Below, in pieces: positions 6,046-11,323 of a DNA stretch of 11,323 nucleotides (positions are counted from its first letter, which is position 1; each line of letters begins with the position of its first letter). The notes under the pieces are model-generated. The model searched no databases. It had not been told where the DNA came from and saw nothing but the letters and a program-made list of their open reading frames with translations. A program made the translations under genes and the position numbers. Source of the stretch: JBEVMS01 sp040508515 (lineage in GTDB: Bacteria; Pseudomonadota; Gammaproteobacteria; Xanthomonadales; Rhodanobacteraceae); assembly GCA_040508515.1 (NCBI GenBank), contig JBEVMS010000307.1, positions 1 through 11,323 on the forward strand, in the 5' to 3' direction.

Positions 6046-7188
6046 TCAGCCGCGATTTGAACCGGAAAGCACGTCAACCCAGACCGCCAGCACCAGGATG
6101 CCGCCTTTGACGATCATCTGCCAGAACGCGTCCACGTCCATCATCGACATGCCATTGTCCAGGCTGGCCATCACCAGCGCGCCGATCAACGCGCCGTGGA
6201 CGGTGCCCGAACCGCCGCGCATCGACGTGCCACCGATAAAGCAGGCGGCGATCGCGTCCAGCTCGCCGCTGGTACCGGCCGAGGGCGAGCCTGAGGCCAG
6301 CCGCGCGGTGGTGATGATGCCGGCGAACGCGGCCATCAACCCCATCATGGCAAACACCGCCATCTTGACCCGGCCCACGTTGACGCCGGACAAGCGGGTC
6401 GCCTCCATATTGCCGCCGACCGCGTAGATATGCCGGCCGAACACCGTCTGCGTGGCGATATAGGAAAAGACCGCCAGCAAGGCCAGCAGGATCATTACCG
6501 GCACCGGCACGCCGCCGGCATCGTTGAGCATGCGCAGAAAGCCCACGATCACCAGACCCACCACCACCAGCTTAAGCGCATCGGCCCAGATCGGCAGTTG
6601 TTTGAGTTCCAACTTGGCGCGACGGCGCCGACGCATCACCGCCAAGCCGACCAACGCGATGAAGATAAGCAGGCCCAGTACGCGCGACACGCCGATCGGG
6701 ATTAAGCCCTGCGCCAGGTAAACCAGATCGTCCGGCACCGGGGTGATGGTCGAGCTGTGCGTCACGCCCAGCAAGGCGCCACGAAACGCCAGCATGCCAC
6801 CCAGACCGACGATGAACGAAGGAATGCGCAGCTTGGTCACCAGAAAACCGTTGAACATGCCCACCACGATTCCCAGCAACAGCACCGCCGCGATAGCCGC
6901 CGGCGTACTCCAATGCCTATTGACGGTGAGGATCGCCACCACACCGCCAAGTAGCCCCAGCAAGGAGCCGACCGACAAGTCGATCTCGCCCGAAATGATG
7001 ATGAACACCATGCCGCAGGCCAGCATGCCGGTGATCGACATCTGCCGCAGCAGGTTGGCCATGTTGCGCGGCGTGACGAACAGGCCGTCGGTGCCGACGT
7101 GGAAGAAGATCCAGATCACCGCCACCGCCAGTAGCAGCGCGAGGATCTTGTAACGGACGAAAAACTGCTGCACTTGCTGAGCTTGCAT
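6046..7188 (-). CDS. xylH: Xylose ABC transporter, permease XylH
   Basis: Inner-membrane permease of the high-affinity D-xylose importer, 380 residues, close to the usual length of about 390. Hydrophobic segments run along the whole chain, consistent with about ten membrane helices. Family landmarks include the region ISGEIDLSVGSLLGLLGG, the conserved loop FGRHIYAVGGNMEATRLSGV and the glycine-rich FIGGTSMRGGSGTVHGALIG. A very basic internal loop (MRRRRRAKLELK, around 185-196) probably faces the cytoplasm. ATG at 7188 has AGGAAG six bases upstream. It follows xylG by 48 bp in the same operon and is the last gene before the terminator. XylH pairs with XylG on the inside and receives xylose from XylF outside. 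The related ribose and galactose permeases are less likely given the neighbours. Confidence 0.94.
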   Translation of the reverse strand: MQAQQVQQFFVRYKILALLLAVAVIWIFFHVGTDGLFVTPRNMANLLRQMSITGMLACGMVFIIISGEIDLSVGSLLGLLGGVVAILTVNRHWSTPAAIAAVLLLGIVVGMFNGFLVTKLRIPSFIVGLGGMLAFRGALLGVTHSSTITPVPDDLVYLAQGLIPIGVSRVLGLLIFIALVGLAVMRRRRRAKLELKQLPIWADALKLVVVGLVIVGFLRMLNDAGGVPVPVMILLALLAVFSYIATQTVFGRHIYAVGGNMEATRLSGVNVGRVKMAVFAMMGLMAAFAGIITTARLASGSPSAGTSGELDAIAACFIGGTSMRGGSGTVHGALIGALVMASLDNGMSMMDVDAFWQMIVKGGILVLAVWVDVLSGSNRG

Positions 7189-7200
7189 ATCGTGCTTCCT

Positions 7201-7245
7201 GAAAAACGAAAAAAAAGCCGGTGGGACGTAGCGGCCTCAGGCCGC
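7201..7245 (-). promoter_or_regulatory. Competing hairpins and T tracts between xylG and xylH
   Basis: On the minus strand, GCGGCC-TGA-GGCCGC (7245-7231) forms a hairpin with the xylG stop codon in its loop. The bases 7235-7232 can instead pair with 7220-7217 (GCCG/CGGC), directly before eight T residues (7216-7209), then CG and five more T. The second form resembles a weak intrinsic terminator, and the two forms exclude each other. The T-rich stretch also precedes the xylH ribosome site and may just keep it unstructured. Confidence 0.3.
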
Positions 7246-8778
7246 GCTGGAATGCGGCTTGGCGTCGATCGCGGCGGCCAATACCTGCTCCTGGCTCAAA
7301 TCCTTGTTGATGAAATCACCGCGCAGCTTGCCCTCGCCGATCACCAACACACGGTCGCTGACCCCCAACACCTCGGGCAATTCGGAAGAGACCATGATGA
7401 TCGACACGCCGGTGGCGGCCAGATCGAACATCAGCTTGTAGATGTCGTACTTGGAACCGACGTCGACGCCGCGCGTGGGCTCATCCAGGATCAGCACCTT
7501 GGGCTTGGGCAGCAGCATCTTGGTCAGCACCGCCTTCTGTTGGTTGCCGCCGGAAAGCCCGACGATCGCCAATGCCGGACTGGCGGTCTTTACGCGCAGG
7601 CGTTTGATCTCCTGCTCGATGGTTGCCAGTTCGGCGTTTTTATCGATGCGACCGCCCTTGGAATAATGTTTGAGCGTGGCCAAGGTGATGTTGTCGCCCA
7701 CGCCCAGCAGCGGCACGATGCCCTGCCGCTTGCGATCCTCCGGCACCAGCGAGAGGCCCGCGCGAATCGCCTGCTCGGGCGTCTTCACCTTGATCGGCTG
7801 GCCGTCCATGTATAGCTCAGCCACCGAGCGACCGGCATAGGCGCCGAAGATGGCCGAGACCAGCTCGGTGCGCCCGGCGCCGACCAGGCCGGCGATGCCC
7901 AGGATCTCGCCCTTGCGCACCTGGAACGACACATCGTCCACGCGCTTGCGCTCGGGATTGGTGACATCCCAGCAGGTGACATGCTTGGCCTCGAAGATCA
8001 CCTCGCCGATCGCGTGTTCGCTGCGCGGATACAGGTTGGTGATCTCACGCCCGACCATCATCGCGATGATGCCGTCTGTGTTGAGCTGAGCCATCGGCTT
8101 GGTGCCCACATGCTGACCGTCGCGGATCACCGTGACGGTGTCGCACACCCGCGCCACTTCGTCGAGCTTGTGCGAGATGTAGACGCACGCCACGCCCTCG
8201 CGTTTCAAGTCGTCAATGATCGACAGCAGCACCTCGGTCTCGCTGGAGGTCAGCGAGGACGATGGCTCGTCCAGAATCAGCAGGCGCGCGTTCTTGGCCA
8301 ACGCCTTGGCGATCTCGAACAACTGCTGATAACCGCCGCCGTAGTTCATCACTGGCGCGGCGACGTTGACGCCCTTCAATTTCAGACGCGCCAGCAGCGC
8401 GTCGGCCTGGCGGTACATGGCGTCGTAATCCATGCGACCGCCCGGCTTGGTGATTTCGTTGCCGAGAAAAATATTTTCGGCCACCGACAACTGCGGTACC
8501 AGCATCAGTTCCTGATGGATGATGACGATGCCAGCCTTCTCGCTGTCGCGGACCGTGTAGGCCTTCAACGGCTGGCCTTCCCACAGGATCTCGCCTTCCC
8601 AGGTGCCGTAGGGGTAAACGCCGGACAACACCTTCATCAGGGTGGATTTGCCTGCGCCGTTTTCACCGCACAGTCCGACGCATTCGCCGGGGCGCACCGC
8701 TAGGCTGACGCCGTTGAGCGCACGCACGCCAGAAAACTCTTTGACGATGTTGCGCATCTCGAACAGGTATTCGCTCAC
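7237..8778 (-). CDS. xylG: Xylose ABC transporter, ATPase XylG
   Basis: Duplicated cytoplasmic ATPase that powers xylose import. The GTG start at 8778 gives 513 residues, the same length as E. coli XylG, and GAGGA lies 7 bp before it. The frame is open to 8883, but that extension is not family-like. The first ATPase half has Walker A GENGAGKST (38-46), a signature reading NYGGGYQQ (145-152) and Walker B LLILDEP (166-172). The second half has the degenerate Walker A-like GLVGAGRTEL usual in sugar transporters, a standard LSGGNQQ (408-414) and Walker B VLILDEP (428-434). The first-half signature differs from canonical LSGGQ, as often happens in this family. It lies between xylF and xylH. Confidence 0.95.
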   Translation of the reverse strand: MSEYLFEMRNIVKEFSGVRALNGVSLAVRPGECVGLCGENGAGKSTLMKVLSGVYPYGTWEGEILWEGQPLKAYTVRDSEKAGIVIIHQELMLVPQLSVAENIFLGNEITKPGGRMDYDAMYRQADALLARLKLKGVNVAAPVMNYGGGYQQLFEIAKALAKNARLLILDEPSSSLTSSETEVLLSIIDDLKREGVACVYISHKLDEVARVCDTVTVIRDGQHVGTKPMAQLNTDGIIAMMVGREITNLYPRSEHAIGEVIFEAKHVTCWDVTNPERKRVDDVSFQVRKGEILGIAGLVGAGRTELVSAIFGAYAGRSVAELYMDGQPIKVKTPEQAIRAGLSLVPEDRKRQGIVPLLGVGDNITLATLKHYSKGGRIDKNAELATIEQEIKRLRVKTASPALAIVGLSGGNQQKAVLTKMLLPKPKVLILDEPTRGVDVGSKYDIYKLMFDLAATGVSIIMVSSELPEVLGVSDRVLVIGEGKLRGDFINKDLSQEQVLAAAIDAKPHSSAA

Positions 8779-8808
8779 AGGTCCATCCTCACAAAATCCG
8801 GGTCCCTC

Positions 8809-8885
8809 AAAAACGCTCGCCGCGCGTTGCGCGGCGCCGATCATGTATCCCTGTGGATGCGCATCGTGCTCGCCGATGCGCATCC
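8809..8885 (-). promoter_or_regulatory. Two stem-loops between xylF and xylG
   Basis: Read on the minus strand after the xylF stop, the first hairpin is a perfect 12-bp stem (8885-8874 with 8866-8855) with a 7-base loop. Each arm contains the palindrome GATGCGCATC. The second is an 8-bp GC-only stem (8836-8829 with 8825-8818) with a 3-base loop, followed by AGCG and TTTTT (8813-8809). Together they look like a processing or stability element plus a leaky attenuator. Such structures commonly let a binding protein be made in excess over its membrane partners. Confidence 0.5.
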
Positions 8886-8901
8886 GAAACAGCGGCGGCG
8901 A

Positions 8902-9921
8902 TTAGTTGCCGTAGACCTGCGCGTGCGTGTAGAAACCGTCCTTGATGACCATATCGGCGTTCTGCTTGGTCAGCAGGGTCGGGGTCAGCAGCTCGGTGTT
9001 GACGTCCTTCATGCCGTTGTTCATCTTGCCGGTGAACTTGGGCGTGGTGCCCTTGACCAGACTGACCGACAGCGCCGCGGCGTTGGTGGCGATTTCCTTC
9101 AGCGGCTTGTAAACGGTCATCGTCTGGGTGCCATCGATCACGCGCTTGACGCCCGCCAGGTCCGCGTCCTGACCGGACACCGGCACCTTGCCGGCCAGCT
9201 TCTGCGCGGCCAAGGCCTGGATCGCGCCGCCAGCCGTGCCGTCGTTGGAAGCAACGATGCCCTGGATGTTGTTCTTGTTGGCGGTCAGCGCGTCTTCGAC
9301 GATGCGCAGCGCGTTGGACGGATCCCACTCCGGCGTCCACTGCTGACCGACGATCTTGATATCGCCCTTGGCCACCAGCGGCTGCAACACCTTCATCTGG
9401 CCTTCGCGCAGAATCTTGGCGTTGTTGTCGGTGGGCGAGCCGCCGAGCAGGAAGTAGTTGCCCTTGGGCGCGGCGTTGACCACACCCTGCGCCTGCATCT
9501 CACCGACCTTCTCGTTGTCGAAGGAGATGTAGGCGTCGATATCAGCGTTAAGGATCAGGCGATCGTACGACACCACCTTGATGCCGGCGCGCTTGGCCTC
9601 GGCGATCACGTTGCCCAACACCTTGGCGTTGAACGGCACGATCACCAGCACGTCGACGCCACGCGAGATCAGGTTCTCGATCTGCGCGACTTGGCGCTCT
9701 TCGCTGGCATCGGCCGACTGCACATAGACTTTGGCGCCGAGCTTTTCGGCAGCGGCGGTGAAATAGTCACGATCGCGCGTCCAGCGCTCCACACGCAGAT
9801 CGTCAATGGAGAAACCGATGACCGGCTTTTCCTTGCTGGCGTAGGCAGGTGCGGCGGCGAAACCACCAGCCAAGGCGATCGCCGCGGCCAGGGTGAGAGT
9901 GCGCAGTGCTTTATTTTTCAT
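8902..9921 (-). CDS. xylF: Periplasmic xylose-binding protein XylF
   Basis: Substrate-binding component of the D-xylose ABC importer, 339 residues including its signal. Residues 1-28 form a Sec signal peptide: basic KNKALR, a hydrophobic alanine/leucine core, and APAYA before SK as a likely cleavage point. The mature part is a periplasmic binding protein of the ribose/xylose fold. It begins VIGFSIDDLRVERW and contains EERQVAQIENLISRGVDVLV, VVSYDRLILNADIDAYISFD and GIVASNDGTAGGAIQAL, all landmarks of XylF. ATG at 9921 is preferred because GGGGAG lies 4-5 bp upstream; an in-frame TTG at 9933 lacks support. It starts 29 bp after xylB and is followed by two stem-loops before xylG. It should deliver xylose to XylH in the inner membrane. 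Confidence 0.96.
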   Translation of the reverse strand: MKNKALRTLTLAAAIALAGGFAAAPAYASKEKPVIGFSIDDLRVERWTRDRDYFTAAAEKLGAKVYVQSADASEERQVAQIENLISRGVDVLVIVPFNAKVLGNVIAEAKRAGIKVVSYDRLILNADIDAYISFDNEKVGEMQAQGVVNAAPKGNYFLLGGSPTDNNAKILREGQMKVLQPLVAKGDIKIVGQQWTPEWDPSNALRIVEDALTANKNNIQGIVASNDGTAGGAIQALAAQKLAGKVPVSGQDADLAGVKRVIDGTQTMTVYKPLKEIATNAAALSVSLVKGTTPKFTGKMNNGMKDVNTELLTPTLLTKQNADMVIKDGFYTHAQVYGN

Positions 9922-9934
9922 CGAGCTCCCCAAT

Positions 9935-9947
9935 GCACGTTACGTGC
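9935..9947. repeat. Short inverted repeat between xylB and xylF
   Basis: GCACGT and ACGTGC flank a single T, just after the xylB stop and before the xylF ribosome site. It is too tight to form a good RNA hairpin. As a protein site it would sit oddly inside an operon, so chance is quite possible. Confidence 0.2.
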
Positions 9948-9950
9948 TTT

Positions 9951-11323
<1,373 letters not shown>

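Noticed and set aside
5569..6060. 163-residue plus-strand frame spanning the kinase start, promoter and xyl terminator
   Set aside because: It crosses the palindrome cluster and the terminator, has no ribosome site and shows no protein-like pattern.
8779..8883. Upstream extension of xylG
   Set aside because: It passes through both intergenic stem-loops. The GTG at 8778 has a ribosome site and yields the standard 513-residue protein.

Overview
The window looks like chromosomal DNA from a high-GC proteobacterium. The xylose proteins are close to the enteric XylB/XylF/XylG/XylH type, and the coding regions have strongly GC-biased third positions. A gammaproteobacterium of the Xanthomonadales kind is a reasonable guess, but there is no rRNA or marker gene to fix it. 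Every complete gene is on the minus strand. Only a 19-codon gene end at the left edge lies on the plus strand.

Layout, left to right. (1) 1-57 is the 3' end of an unidentified plus-strand gene, followed by a textbook terminator (82-112). (2) 113-1082 is about 970 bp without a convincing protein gene. It holds a run of RNA-like stems ending in a second strong plus-strand terminator (637-759) and two tiny ORFs with perfect Shine-Dalgarno sequences. (3) 1083-2015 is an AraC-family regulator. (4) 2351-5660 is a FixL/FixJ-type signalling cluster: a four-helix membrane histidine kinase with three PAS domains, a LuxR-type response regulator overlapping it by ATGA, then a receiver-only protein. The kinase promoter region carries four consecutive inverted repeats in 65 bp. 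(5) 6046 to the right edge is a xylose operon in the order xylB-xylF-xylG-xylH, ending in a perfect terminator (5985-6020).

How the genes work together. XylF binds xylose in the periplasm, XylH/XylG import it using ATP, and XylB phosphorylates xylulose to xylulose 5-phosphate. The isomerase (xylA) and a XylR-type regulator are not in the window and may lie beyond the right edge. The kinase and two receivers form a phosphorelay candidate of unknown signal. Nothing in the sequence links it to xylose except adjacency, and a terminator separates the two units.

Most of the window is ordinary, well-known biology. The less explained parts are the structured, gene-poor left segment, the palindrome cluster before the kinase, the possible operators at the receiver-only gene, and the secondary structures between the xyl genes.
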